DNA of 33,050 nt from UMGS1696 sp964430105. Its GTDB lineage: Bacteria; Bacillota; Clostridia; Oscillospirales; CAG-272. The notes under the pieces are model-generated. The model did not search any database and was not told the DNA's origin. It was given only the letters and a program-made list of their open reading frames with translations. The translations under genes and the position numbers were made by a program. Positions within the stretch are counted from its first letter, which is position 1. Each line of letters opens with the position of its first letter. The stretch lies in the NCBI GenBank assembly GCA_964430105.1, contig CAYSEF010000022.1, forward strand, positions 1-33,050, given 5' to 3'. This document shows, in pieces, positions 8,128 to 17,912 of this stretch.

Positions 8128-8253
8128 AGGGTTTTCCTTCTTTTTCATATAACTAATGGAAATATTGAATTAAGTATACTCCAAAATTTTGAATCCAATA
8201 TTAACACCAGCTGATTTTTATGCGAAATCTTCCGCAGATTTGTCAGTAATATG

Positions 8254-11200
8254 CTACTTTACGACAACATTCTCGCTTCCAAGTACTTCTTTAAGTTCAT
8301 CGAGTACAAATTTAGTCAAGTTGACCTGTACAGAAGGAGTAAGATATTCTTTTCTTTCCGATGAATAGAATATTGCAGGTATATTTCCGTCGAATATTTC
8401 GCATATTGCTTTTGCACGGCGATATGTGCTTGAATTCTCGCTCTCAACACGCAGGTATACCTTTCTGATAGTGTTTGAAGTATACTTCTGTGCAGTCATC
8501 TGACGAGATTCCGTTTTTTGATTCTGATAATCTCTTCGATCATAGAACTTTTCGGAAACATTTTCAATAGCACCGGATTTTTCTGCTTCGCTATCAGGTA
8601 ACAGTGGTATGATACTTTCGGCAAGAAGCTTCACATCTTCATCCTCACGAACGCTAAGTATCCCACGAACTGCGACAACAGAATCATAAGTGAGTAGATG
8701 TCCGTATTTTGATACAATCTTTGGAAAACAGAGCATTTCAATAGATGAAGAATGGTCTTCAATCGTCACAAATGCCATTTGGTCGCCATTCTTTGTAGCT
8801 TTATTGACACGTTTGGTAATACTTCCGGCTACTGTAACGCGACTTTTGTCAGCAAAGTTTAATACAATTTCCTGCGCTTTTTGAATATCATCTTCTTTTT
8901 CATTCAAGTCATCATCATTTTTGAACGATGTACGAATATCAGCAATTTTAGTTGGATTGATCTTCGCTATATGAAGCTTATAATCGTCGAGAATATGACC
9001 TGTTAAATATAATCCACAACTCTCTTTTTCAAGAGAAAGTTTTTCACGAGTAGTGAATTCAGGTATTTGCGGAAATTCGTAACGTGCAGGCTTTGGAGAA
9101 TCCACCGTTGACGCTGTATCGAAAAGTCCAATTTGCCCTTCAAACACGTCCCTTGTAAATGTACCACGTTTTTCAATCATACTTTCATACACAGCTAAAA
9201 GCTGACTACGCGGTGTTCCAAGAGAATCAAGCGAACCAGATTTGATTAAAACCTCAAATTGTCGCTTATTCATATCGATCTTACGTGTGCGCAGCATAAA
9301 ATCGTTTATATCGGTAAATTTACCGTCACGATTTCGTTCAGCGATTATATTCTCGATAAAATTTGAGCCAACACTTTTGAGTGCAGTAAGTCCAAATCTA
9401 ATAGAATCACCTTCAACGTGAAATGAACCACGACTTTTATTAATATCAGGAGGAAGTATCTTTATACCTTGTTTTGAGCAATCCGCAATATATTCTGCAA
9501 GCTTTTCGGTAGATGATAGAACAGAGGTAAGAAGCGCACTTTCATACTCTCTTGGATAATGCGTTTTCAAATAAGCTGTTCTAAATGATAAGACAGCATA
9601 TGCAGCCGCATGACTCTTATTAAATGCATAATTTGCAAAGCTTACAATATCCTCAAATAGTTTTATTGCCTCGTTCTCATTTATCCCCTGTGACACAGCC
9701 CCATCTATGAATGCTTGTCTTTCGCTTTCAAGAACGCCTTGTTTTTTCTTAGATATTGCACGACGAACTACATCAGCATGGCCAAACGAATAGCCTGCAA
9801 TCTCACGAAATATCTGCATGACCTGCTCCTGATATACGATACAGCCATAGGTTACATCGAGTATTGGTGCGAGTTTTGGCGTACAATAATGTATCTTTGA
9901 TGGATCATGTCGTGCTTCGATGTATTTTGGAATAGAATCCATTGGCCCAGGACGGTACAAGGCTATTGCAGCAATTATATCATCAAGACAACGTGGTCTT
10001 AGCTGTGTTAGCATTTGACGCATACCAGATGATTCAAGCTGAAATACACCATCGCACCTTCCGGCACAAATAGTATCATACGTTGCCTGATCTGTTATAT
10101 CGACTTTTGTAAGATCAAAATCCGGATTTTCTTCACGTATTTGCTGTTCAGCATTGTCAATTATCGTTAAATATCGCAATGCGAGAAAATCAAATTTCAA
10201 AAGTCCCAGTTCAGCTATGGTATCCATATCAAACTGAGTGACAATCACCCCATTATTCACAGCCACAGGAACATATGATGTAACAGGATCCTCGGTTATA
10301 ACAACGCCAGCAGCATGAGTAGAAGCGTGTCTGGGCATACCTTCAAGCGCAGTAGCTGTATCGATAAGTTTACGAACATTTTCATCGTCATCATACATCG
10401 ATTTCAAGCTTTCATCCTGCATTGCCTTTGCAAGTGTCATTCCCATTGCTTGAGGAATTTGTTTTGCAACGACATCAACGTCATTGTATGACATTCCTAA
10501 AGCACGGCCTACATCACGAACAGCGGCTCTGGCTGCGAGTGTACCGAATGTAACAATCTGCGCTGTATGGTCTTCGCCGTATTTCTCACGAACATAAGCA
10601 ATAGCTTCATCGCGACGATCGTAACAAAAATCAATATCAAAGTCAGGCATACTGACACGTTCGGGATTCAAAAAACGTTCAAACAGCAAATCAAATTTAA
10701 TTGAATCGATATCCGTTATTCCAATAAGGTATGCAACTATACTACCTGCACCCGAACCTCGTCCGGGTCCCACCGGAATTCCCATCTTTTTTGAATGATG
10801 CACGAAATCCCAAACTATGAGATAATACTCACTATACCCCATTTTTGAGATGACAGACAACTCATAGTTGATACGTTCTTCATACAACTCTCGTGAATAC
10901 TGTTCATTGAATACCAAATGACCATCAGCTGATTTTTGTTCAAGACCATTTGTAGCAAGTAAACGTAAATAGTCGTCCGGTTTCATCCCGTTTTCGGGTG
11001 TATATCGTGGCAATTTTGTTTTACCGAATTCAAAATCGAAATTACACATATCAGCGATTTTTTGCGTATTTGCGCAGGCTTCAGGGTAATCCTTAAACAA
11101 TCGCTCCATTTCGACTGTATTCTTGTAGTAAAACTCATCAGTTTCAAAGCCTATGGGTTTCCCGTCTGTTATGACATTATTCGTCTGGATGCACATTAGT

Positions 11201-11859
11201 ATTGCCTGTGTTTCAGAATCGGATTTTCTTATATAATGCACATCATTGGTTGCAACCATGGGGATCCCGGTCTTTTCAGACAATGCTTTTATGCCAGAGC
11301 AAACCACATCATCATCTCGAAGACCATGGTCTTGCACTTCTAAATAGAAATTCCCATGACCAAATGCCTTTTCAAGACGCAATGCATACTCCTCAGCCTT
11401 ATCATATTCACCCGCTATAATACAGCGTGGAATATATCCGGCCAGACAAGCAGAAAGACATATAAGTCCCTCAGTATGTCTCTCAAGCAGTTCAGTATCG
11501 ATACGTGGCTTTGAGTAGAAACCATCTGTGTATGCTTTTGAAACAAGGTATATGAGATTCTTCCAACCTTCAAAATTTTTCACAAGAAGAACAAGATGGT
11601 TACTTCCGGAATCGTACTCCTTTTCTCTGTCAGACATACTTCTTCGTGCTACATAAACTTCACAACCAATAATCGGTTTAATACCTTCTGCGATGCAAGC
11701 TTTATAGAACGCAACTACACCGTACATTACTCCGTGATCAGTAATAGCTACTGCGCTATGTCCGGCAGCTTTTGCAGCCTTCGGAATATCGGAAATACGG
11801 CAGGCCCCATCGAGCAAGCTATATTCGCTGTGAAGATGCAAATGAACGAAGTCTCCCAT
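8254..11859 (-). CDS. dnaE: DNA polymerase III alpha subunit, DnaE type
   Basis: Replicative C-family polymerase, 1201 residues, normal for DnaE. It is not PolC, since no internal DEDD exonuclease is visible. The N-terminal PHP domain (about 1-230) has HLHLHSEYSLLDGA, TDHG and NDVHY metal-binding blocks that look complete. The palm contains GPGRGSGAGS (364-373) and PDFDIDF with catalytic Asp406 and Asp408. The third acidic residue is in LKFDFLALR. A helix-hairpin-helix region (PPDINKS onward, near 810) and a C-terminal OB fold (VTVAGSITKR near 1010) follow. In Bacillota that also have PolC, DnaE typically extends primers on the lagging strand. The ATG is preceded by GGAGG. The gene follows whiA after a 100-base gap, a linkage common in Clostridia. 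Confidence 0.97.
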   Translation of the reverse strand: MGDFVHLHLHSEYSLLDGACRISDIPKAAKAAGHSAVAITDHGVMYGVVAFYKACIAEGIKPIIGCEVYVARRSMSDREKEYDSGSNHLVLLVKNFEGWKNLIYLVSKAYTDGFYSKPRIDTELLERHTEGLICLSACLAGYIPRCIIAGEYDKAEEYALRLEKAFGHGNFYLEVQDHGLRDDDVVCSGIKALSEKTGIPMVATNDVHYIRKSDSETQAILMCIQTNNVITDGKPIGFETDEFYYKNTVEMERLFKDYPEACANTQKIADMCNFDFEFGKTKLPRYTPENGMKPDDYLRLLATNGLEQKSADGHLVFNEQYSRELYEERINYELSVISKMGYSEYYLIVWDFVHHSKKMGIPVGPGRGSGAGSIVAYLIGITDIDSIKFDLLFERFLNPERVSMPDFDIDFCYDRRDEAIAYVREKYGEDHTAQIVTFGTLAARAAVRDVGRALGMSYNDVDVVAKQIPQAMGMTLAKAMQDESLKSMYDDDENVRKLIDTATALEGMPRHASTHAAGVVITEDPVTSYVPVAVNNGVIVTQFDMDTIAELGLLKFDFLALRYLTIIDNAEQQIREENPDFDLTKVDITDQATYDTICAGRCDGVFQLESSGMRQMLTQLRPRCLDDIIAAIALYRPGPMDSIPKYIEARHDPSKIHYCTPKLAPILDVTYGCIVYQEQVMQIFREIAGYSFGHADVVRRAISKKKQGVLESERQAFIDGAVSQGINENEAIKLFEDIVSFANYAFNKSHAAAYAVLSFRTAYLKTHYPREYESALLTSVLSSTEKLAEYIADCSKQGIKILPPDINKSRGSFHVEGDSIRFGLTALKSVGSNFIENIIAERNRDGKFTDINDFMLRTRKIDMNKRQFEVLIKSGSLDSLGTPRSQLLAVYESMIEKRGTFTRDVFEGQIGLFDTASTVDSPKPARYEFPQIPEFTTREKLSLEKESCGLYLTGHILDDYKLHIAKINPTKIADIRTSFKNDDDLNEKEDDIQKAQEIVLNFADKSRVTVAGSITKRVNKATKNGDQMAFVTIEDHSSSIEMLCFPKIVSKYGHLLTYDSVVAVRGILSVREDEDVKLLAESIIPLLPDSEAEKSGAIENVSEKFYDRRDYQNQKTESRQMTAQKYTSNTIRKVYLRVESENSSTYRRAKAICEIFDGNIPAIFYSSERKEYLTPSVQVNLTKFVLDELKEVLGSENVVVK

Positions 11860-11959
11860 ATACCCTCCTGTTATTAGCTATTTGTCTATCTTGGTCCCGT
11901 AGTTTGTTAGTCAGTTGTCTTTTGTTGTTCTTTTTGCCACAAAAAAGCAATCGCTTATT

Positions 11960-12709
11960 TTAGGCTTTTGTCGTTATTTGTTCATTTTCGGCAAATGTCA
12001 ATATTCTTTCAAGTCTATGGCGAATTCCTGATTTTGATACAGGCGGATTGAACATTTTACCAAGGTCAGCTAAACTTAACTGTTCGTTCTCATATCGAAT
12101 ACGTGCAGTTTCTCTCAATTCATCTGACAAAGCTTCAATTTTACCGGAATCCATTAGAAAACCAATTGCCTCAATATATTTTTTACCTGCTGCAAGTTGT
12201 TTTTCTATATTGGCTGTATCACAGTTCACCTGTCTATTAACTGAGTTGCGAAACTCATTAACAATTTTAGTGTTCATAACTTCAAATGCAGCCGATGAAG
12301 CTCCGATTGCTACAAGGAAATCCTCAATAGCAGAACTATCTTTTAAATACAAAACATATTTTTCGTTACCGTTTTTTATTCTGCGAATAGTTCTTCTAAA
12401 GTCAAATCCAATTTCATTCAACAATTCTTCGACTGCATCGCATGAATTAGAATTCTTAAATGAAAAATCCAGATGAAATCCTTTTGACGGATCAGTAACC
12501 GAACCAAACATTGCAAAGAGTTGCCTCAAATATACTATCTTGCAATTATCACATCGACATTTTTCGTATATCTCAAGTAATTCTGCTCCAATATCTTCAT
12601 TTTTTCGCTCAGCCAACTGCAACATATCGCTATCCGTATGTCTACAGCATTTTTTTCTAAGCTCTTCAGAGGCAAGCTGTTTTTTAATTTTTTTAGAAAA
12701 TGATTCCAT
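11960..12709 (-). CDS. whiA: WhiA-family DNA-binding regulator, shortened N-terminal half
   Basis: WhiA combines a degenerate LAGLIDADG homing-endonuclease fold with a C-terminal helix-turn-helix and is linked to cell division or sporulation control. Here the C-terminal two thirds is standard: YLRQLFAMFGSV, KGFHLDFSF, YLKDSSAIEDFLVAIGA, RNSVNRQVNCDTANIEK, and the HTH LADLGKMFNPPVSKSGIRHR. From the ATG at 12709 the protein has 249 residues, against about 310 in typical members. Only about 35 residues separate the early Cys-Cys (near 25) from the CRCDNCKIVYLR block, where about 100 are usual. The ATG overlaps the murB stop as TAATG, implying coupled translation. A GTG at 12733 is in frame but would sit further inside murB and has no well-spaced ribosome binding site. 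Confidence 0.88.
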   Translation of the reverse strand: MESFSKKIKKQLASEELRKKCCRHTDSDMLQLAERKNEDIGAELLEIYEKCRCDNCKIVYLRQLFAMFGSVTDPSKGFHLDFSFKNSNSCDAVEELLNEIGFDFRRTIRRIKNGNEKYVLYLKDSSAIEDFLVAIGASSAAFEVMNTKIVNEFRNSVNRQVNCDTANIEKQLAAGKKYIEAIGFLMDSGKIEALSDELRETARIRYENEQLSLADLGKMFNPPVSKSGIRHRLERILTFAENEQITTKA

Positions 12710-13635
12710 TATTGTACGTGAATTACCTCGCACTCCAGTTCACAGCCATATTTTTCGAGTATTACAGCTTTGATGTAAGAGATAAGTTCAAGGACATCTT
12801 TGCATGTAGCACCACCTCTGTTTATTATAAACCCAGCGTGCTTTTCGGAAACCTGTGCTCCTCCAATTGAATACCCTTTCAAACCAGCCTCTTCAATCAT
12901 TTGCCCGGTATAGCGTCCCGGATATCTCTTAAAAATACTTCCGGCAGATGGGAATTCAAGTGGTTGTTTTGTTACACGACGATTCATAAAATCGTTCATC
13001 TTAAATGTAATTTCTTCTTCTACTCCCTGCTCAAGAGCAAAGACAGCTTCAAGAATAACATATGAACTGTTTTTATAAACACTCTCACGATATCCAAAAT
13101 CATGTTCAGCAACCGATATTGTATGCAGAGTAAAATCTGACAAGTCCAAATATGTGCTCTCTTTCAAAACAAATGAAATTTCTCCATCATATGCACCGGC
13201 ATTCATAGTAACCGCTCCACCAACTGTTCCCGGAATTCCATAAGCAAATTCCAACCCGGTAAGCGAATTATCACGAGCAGTTTTACACAAAGAAGTCAAA
13301 GTAGCACCAGCAGCTGCGACGATTTCATTTCCTATAACAACTGTACGATTAAGACCTGTCAACGATACAACTGCACCTTCAAAACCTTTATCATCAAACA
13401 GCAAATTGCTACCATTTCCGATAAAATAATAGCGTGTTTCAGTTTCCTTTAGGATTTTGCATAGAGCAATAAGACTTTTTCTATCATGCGGAACAAAATA
13501 TATATCCGATGAGCCACCTATACGAAATGATGTATGTTTGCTCATTGGCTCATTAATTCTATATTCTATTTTTTGCTCCGCTACTGAATTATAATTATCA
13601 ACGAGATTAAGCAGTATTCCAGAATTTTCTATCAT
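12709..13635 (-). CDS. murB: UDP-N-acetylenolpyruvoylglucosamine reductase
   Basis: FAD enzyme that reduces the enolpyruvyl group to give UDP-MurNAc, the second committed step of peptidoglycan precursor synthesis. It has 308 residues, the length of the compact (type II) MurB group. FAD-binding blocks are IGNGSNLLF (72-80) and GTVGGAVTMNAGAY (136-149). PSAGSIFKR (229-237) contains the proton-donor Ser233. SEKHAGFIIN follows. GGAGG precedes the ATG. It starts 11 bases after the HAD phosphatase gene and its stop overlaps the whiA start. In related Clostridia rapZ and yvcK usually stand between murB and whiA; here they do not. Confidence 0.96.
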   Translation of the reverse strand: MIENSGILLNLVDNYNSVAEQKIEYRINEPMSKHTSFRIGGSSDIYFVPHDRKSLIALCKILKETETRYYFIGNGSNLLFDDKGFEGAVVSLTGLNRTVVIGNEIVAAAGATLTSLCKTARDNSLTGLEFAYGIPGTVGGAVTMNAGAYDGEISFVLKESTYLDLSDFTLHTISVAEHDFGYRESVYKNSSYVILEAVFALEQGVEEEITFKMNDFMNRRVTKQPLEFPSAGSIFKRYPGRYTGQMIEEAGLKGYSIGGAQVSEKHAGFIINRGGATCKDVLELISYIKAVILEKYGCELECEVIHVQ

Positions 13636-13646
13636 TTCTGCCTCCG

Positions 13647-14345
13647 TTACAGGATTGCTGTGAGCTCTGACAACTTCCTTACAGTATATGTAATTTTGCG
13701 TCCCTTGTCAGATTCATTATTGGGATTATATCTACAAATATCGAGTCCATAAGCTATAGCTCCATCGCAATCTGATGTGAGAGAATCACCAATCACCAAA
13801 CAATCTTCTTTTTGAGGATTTCCAATTTTCGAGAACACAGCATCAAAATAAGCCGAAGATGGCTTTGCAACACCTAATTCTTCGGATATAAAAATATCAT
13901 TAAAATACGGTTTTAACTCAGAATTTTCAAGGCGCGAACGTTGTATTTTTCCGATACCATTTGTTATAATGAACATTTTATAATTTTTTGAAAGTTCTCT
14001 ACAAACCGCAACTGCTCCATCAATCAGGCAACTTTGTTTGGAAAGTGAGCTTATATATGCATCACGGAGCATTTCAGCCTTTTCAAGTGTTTGACGATCA
14101 TCTGCATAACCCAAAGAAATCAGCAATAGACGAAAACGTTCAACTTTTAATCTTTCAAGTGAAATCTCGCCAAGCTCAAGCTTTTTCCAAAGTTTGTCGT
14201 TTATTGCAGAATACTCGCGATATAATTCCTCAGAATACGGGAGTTCCCCGCTATCCGCAGTTGCACGAAAAGCGAGGAATTCAGCCATATTAAAATCAAA
14301 GAGAGTATTATCTGCATCGAACAATAAATATTCGTACTTTTTCAT
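13647..14345 (-). CDS. HAD-superfamily hydrolase, YjjG/YfnB-like nucleotidase
   Basis: A 232-residue subclass I HAD phosphatase with all four motifs: LLFDADNTLFDF (nucleophile Asp10 and acid/base Asp12), FIITNGIG (motif II), Lys in VAKPSSAYFDAV (motif III), and LVIGDSLTSDCDGA (motif IV). The FDADNTLFDF start and overall length resemble the YjjG/YfnB group, which dephosphorylates nucleoside 5'-monophosphates, including non-canonical pyrimidines. The real substrate cannot be read from sequence. The ATG overlaps the tyrS stop as TAATG, so it is probably translated with tyrS. Confidence 0.85.
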   Translation of the reverse strand: MKKYEYLLFDADNTLFDFNMAEFLAFRATADSGELPYSEELYREYSAINDKLWKKLELGEISLERLKVERFRLLLISLGYADDRQTLEKAEMLRDAYISSLSKQSCLIDGAVAVCRELSKNYKMFIITNGIGKIQRSRLENSELKPYFNDIFISEELGVAKPSSAYFDAVFSKIGNPQKEDCLVIGDSLTSDCDGAIAYGLDICRYNPNNESDKGRKITYTVRKLSELTAIL

Positions 14346-15571
14346 TATTTTACAAACTTATGATAAGTCTTCTTACCCTTCTTAACGATCACACCATCAC
14401 CTGCAAAGGATGATTCATCAAGAGTTGCTTCAAGAGATGTAATCTTTTCATCGGATACAAGTACACCACCCTGCTGAATAAGGCGTCTTGCTTCAGACTT
14501 GGATGCACAAAGCTTAGATTTGAGCAACATCTCAATAACAAGAATTTTTCCATCAGCAAAATCAGCATCTTCAAGTGTAGTGGTTGGCATATTCTCGGTT
14601 GATACTCCACCCTGAGAGAACAGTGCCTTAGCTGCTGCCTGTGCCTTATTTGCCTCTTCTTCGCCATGAACAAGCTTAGTAAGTTCATAAGCGAGGATTT
14701 CCTTAGCAGTATTGAGCTGGCTACCTTCCCATGAATCCATCGCATCAATTTCTTCGATCGGAAGGAACGTAAGCATACGAATGCATTTAAGCACATCAGC
14801 ATCTGCTACATTGCGCCAATACTGATAGAAGTCAAAAGGACTTGTCTTATTAGGATCGAGCCAAACGGCATTGCCTGCTGTTTTACCCATCTTCTTGCCC
14901 TGTGAGTCAGTAAGAAGAGTGATAGTCATAGCGTTTGCATCCTTACCCAGCTTACGACGGATAAGTTCGGTACCGCCAAGCATATTAGACCATTGGTCAT
15001 CTCCACCAAACTGAAGATTGCAATCGTAATTCTGATAGAGGTAGTAAAAGTCATAGGACTGCATAATCATATAGTTGAATTCAAGGAAAGAAAGACCCTT
15101 CTCCATTCTCTGCTTATAGCATTCAGCACGAAGCATATTATTTACAGAGAAGCAATGTCCGACATCACGAAGAAGTTCAACATAGTTCAGATTAAGAAGC
15201 CAATCTGCATTATTTATCATCATGGCTTTTCCTTCGCCAAAGTCGATAAACTGCTCCATCTGTTTCTTAAAGCAAGCAGCATTATGAGCTATGTCATCCT
15301 TTGTAAGCATTTTACGCATATCTGTTCTACCAGAGGGGTCGCCTATCATAGTAGTACCGCCACCAATAAGCGCTATTGGCTTATTGCCTGCCATCTGAAG
15401 ACGTTTCATAAGTGTTAATGCCATAAAGTGACCTGCGGTAAGGCTATCAGCAGTACAGTCAAAGCCGATATAAAATGTAGCTTTTCCGTTATTGATAAGC
15501 TCCTTAATTTCTTCTTCATTTGTCATCTGCGCGATCAAACCACGCGCTTTAAGTTCGTCAAAAATAGTCAT
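14345..15571 (-). CDS. tyrS: tyrosyl-tRNA synthetase
   Basis: Class I aminoacyl-tRNA synthetase charging tRNA-Tyr, 408 residues. YIGFDCTADSLTAGH (32-46) is the HIGH-type region. KMGKTAGNAVWLDP is the KMSKS equivalent; Gly-Lys-Thr in place of Ser-Lys-Ser is usual in bacterial TyrRS. Tyrosine-binding blocks QLQFGGDDQWSNMLGG and YDFYYLYQ are present. A C-terminal S4 domain (SKSEARRLIQQGGVLV) binds the tRNA long arm. AGGAG precedes the ATG. The 90-base gap to recN contains no T-box, although tyrS genes in Bacillota often carry one. Confidence 0.97.
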   Translation of the reverse strand: MTIFDELKARGLIAQMTNEEEIKELINNGKATFYIGFDCTADSLTAGHFMALTLMKRLQMAGNKPIALIGGGTTMIGDPSGRTDMRKMLTKDDIAHNAACFKKQMEQFIDFGEGKAMMINNADWLLNLNYVELLRDVGHCFSVNNMLRAECYKQRMEKGLSFLEFNYMIMQSYDFYYLYQNYDCNLQFGGDDQWSNMLGGTELIRRKLGKDANAMTITLLTDSQGKKMGKTAGNAVWLDPNKTSPFDFYQYWRNVADADVLKCIRMLTFLPIEEIDAMDSWEGSQLNTAKEILAYELTKLVHGEEEANKAQAAAKALFSQGGVSTENMPTTTLEDADFADGKILVIEMLLKSKLCASKSEARRLIQQGGVLVSDEKITSLEATLDESSFAGDGVIVKKGKKTYHKFVK

Positions 15572-15661
15572 TGATTTTGCTCCTAGCTAAAGTGTTTATT
15601 TAATTTCATATTTTATTAGTGAAAAACTCATTTTTTAGATTCACATAACGCTAAATTTTCG

Positions 15662-17377
15662 TTACTCAAAATCCTCGGATAATGTTCTATTTCCACTAAG
15701 CATTTCTCTTGCGGCAGCGGTTTGTTTTTCAGTAATTTGAATACCGCCTATTATTCTTGCAATCTCCGCTGTTCTATCTTCACCTGTTATCTCTCTTACT
15801 GAGCTTTCCGTTCTACCGTCAAACTCTGATTTTTCAATCAAAAGGTGACAATCGGCAATCGAAGCAATTTGTGGAGAATGCGTAACAGAAATGACCTGGG
15901 CATTTTTAGCAAGTTTATCAAGAAGTATTCCAATTCTTTCTGATGTACTACCTGACACACCTGCATCTATTTCGTCAAAGACAAGAGTTCCCGAATCGTT
16001 TTTTTCAGCCATTGCGGTCTTTACTGCAAGAGTTATTCTAGACAGTTCACCGCCGGATGATACACGGCCGAGAGTTTGCATTTCCTCGCCTGCATTGACA
16101 GAAATAAGAAAATCAACATCGTCACAACCATCCGGTTTGAAAACGAGCGAACCACTGTTATCACGCATCAGCTTAACTGAAATTCGGAATCTAACCTTTG
16201 GCATATCAAGAAATTTAAGTGAAGCAACTATCTCATCTGCAAGTATTTGTGCAGATGAAGCACGCTTTGCACTCAGTTTTATTGCTATTTCAGAGGCCTT
16301 TTCCAGAATCTGAGATTGCTTTTTTTCAAGTTCTGATAGCTTGAAATCTCCCTCTTCGAGAGCTTCAATCTTAGCTGTTATTTCTGTACGCTTTGCTTTG
16401 ATTTCTGCGATTGTTGAGCCATATTTTTTTTCAAGCTTTTCAATAAGTGACAGCCTATTCTCAACTTGAGTCAATTTTTCAACAGGATCATCAAAATCAT
16501 CAGCTATCATGGCATCACGTACACGCTCTGAAATATCAACTATTTCATAACGATAATTTGCCAATCTTGCTGCCATTTCCTCAGCATCCTCAAGAACATC
16601 ACCAAGTTGATTCAGTGCATTTTCAGCTCTTTCAAGAAGATATGCGGCTGTAGCACCTTTTTCACTATACGAGAGTGCTTTTGTCACAACTCCGGAATAT
16701 TTCGCCACACGTTCAATGCTTTTCAGCTTAGTTCTAAGGCGAAGAAGACGTTCTTCTTCATCATCCTCTTTCAGCTTTGCAGCATCGATTTCTTTTTTTT
16801 GATAGCGCAATATATCGAGCATCATCTCTCGTTGCTTCATTGCTTCTTTAAGTTCTGCTATCTCAGTTCTAACTGCCGTCAGTTCTGCATAATGTGTGGT
16901 ATACTCGGCTAATTCACTTTCGTCGTCAGCAAACGAATCGAGAAGCGCAGTATACGTCGATTTATCTGCAAAAGCGCTACGTTCACTTTGAGTCTGTATT
17001 CCAATGAGTATAGGTGCAACTTCTCTCAAAGCTGATACAGGAACTGTTCTGCGATTTATTTTCGCTGTAGAACGACCATCAGCTGTGATCTGTCTGGAAA
17101 CTTGTATCTCACTATTTTCATCTGGTGGATATCCGATCTCAGCAAGGCGTTCCTTTGTTTTTTCATTGCAGTAAAAAATTGCTGAAACTAGTGCTTTTTC
17201 TTCACCGGTTCGGATAAGCTCACGACCGTTTTTAGCACCGCACAGCAAAAGCAAACTGTCGATGATAATTGATTTACCTGCACCTGTTTGACCGGTAATT
17301 ACAGTAAACCCATCTTTCCATACGATCTCAAGCTGCTTTGCAACGGCTATATTCTCTATATACAAGTTCCAAAGCAT
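15662..17377 (-). CDS. recN: DNA repair protein RecN
   Basis: SMC-like ATPase acting early in double-strand break repair, 571 residues. The Walker A motif GQTGAGKS (29-36) is near the N terminus. A central charged alpha-helical region (about 150-370) forms the coiled coil. The ABC signature SSGGELSR and Walker B LVFDEIDAGVSG are in the C-terminal half, followed by the His loop VTHSPQIA. CGGAGG precedes the ATG, 16 bases after argR. The tlyA-argR-recN order is the common Bacillota arrangement. Confidence 0.96.
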   Translation of the reverse strand: MLWNLYIENIAVAKQLEIVWKDGFTVITGQTGAGKSIIIDSLLLLCGAKNGRELIRTGEEKALVSAIFYCNEKTKERLAEIGYPPDENSEIQVSRQITADGRSTAKINRRTVPVSALREVAPILIGIQTQSERSAFADKSTYTALLDSFADDESELAEYTTHYAELTAVRTEIAELKEAMKQREMMLDILRYQKKEIDAAKLKEDDEEERLLRLRTKLKSIERVAKYSGVVTKALSYSEKGATAAYLLERAENALNQLGDVLEDAEEMAARLANYRYEIVDISERVRDAMIADDFDDPVEKLTQVENRLSLIEKLEKKYGSTIAEIKAKRTEITAKIEALEEGDFKLSELEKKQSQILEKASEIAIKLSAKRASSAQILADEIVASLKFLDMPKVRFRISVKLMRDNSGSLVFKPDGCDDVDFLISVNAGEEMQTLGRVSSGGELSRITLAVKTAMAEKNDSGTLVFDEIDAGVSGSTSERIGILLDKLAKNAQVISVTHSPQIASIADCHLLIEKSEFDGRTESSVREITGEDRTAEIARIIGGIQITEKQTAAAREMLSGNRTLSEDFE

Positions 17378-17393
17378 ATTATCCTCCGATAGA

Positions 17394-17846
17394 TTAGGAA
17401 TTTATAAGCTTGGTTATGCGATGAGCTATAGCGACTGCAGAATCTGTGTCACGAGTAACAATAATGATACAGTCATCACCTGCAACACAACCGAGTATAT
17501 CTGCCTCATGAAGTGCATCGACACCAGCTGCAACAGCTTGCGCCATGCCGGGATAAGTCTTAACAACTATATCATTCAGTGACGAATCTACACTTTTAAT
17601 TGAACTTGCAATCGCTCTGCTGTAAACATGTTGATTTTCGCTGACACTATTCTTAGGCTGAACATATTTGTATGTACCCATATCTGACATCTGCTTGAGA
17701 AGCTTTAGTTCACGGATATCTCTGGATACTGTTGCCTGAGTAACATCAAACCCTGCAAGTTTAAGTTTTGCAATCAACTCTTCCTGTGTTTCGATGTTAT
17801 AGTTTTCGATGATTTCGAGAATTTTATTGTGTCTCTTTACTTTCAT
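17394..17846 (-). CDS. argR: arginine repressor ArgR
   Basis: Arginine-responsive transcription regulator of 150 residues, the usual size. The N-terminal winged helix (about 1-70) contains TQEELIAKLKLAGFDVTQAT and SRDIRELKL. The C-terminal oligomerisation and arginine-binding domain contains GCVAGDDCIIIVTRD. AAAGGA lies upstream of the ATG. A 75-base gap separates it from tlyA. It holds a partial ARG-box match at 17913-17930 and TATACT/TATTAT-like -10 elements near 17880, so it may also have its own autoregulated promoter. Confidence 0.95.
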   Translation of the reverse strand: MKVKRHNKILEIIENYNIETQEELIAKLKLAGFDVTQATVSRDIRELKLLKQMSDMGTYKYVQPKNSVSENQHVYSRAIASSIKSVDSSLNDIVVKTYPGMAQAVAAGVDALHEADILGCVAGDDCIIIVTRDTDSAVAIAHRITKLINS

Positions 17847-17912
17847 GGCATTCCTTTCAACCGGATTTCCGGATGTATAGTATAATAATGTAGGAAACTC
17901 ATATCCTACGTT

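Noticed and set aside
8221..8241. Small AAATCT/AGATTT hairpin after dnaE
   Set aside because: The stem is only six bases and no U-run follows on the minus strand, so it is not a convincing terminator.
11941..11960. AAGC-GATT-GCTT plus T-run after whiA
   Set aside because: The stem is four to five bases, too weak to call a terminator between whiA and dnaE.
14389..14802. 137-codon minus-strand frame inside tyrS
   Set aside because: It is an alternative frame over a strongly conserved tyrS region and shows no protein-like motifs.
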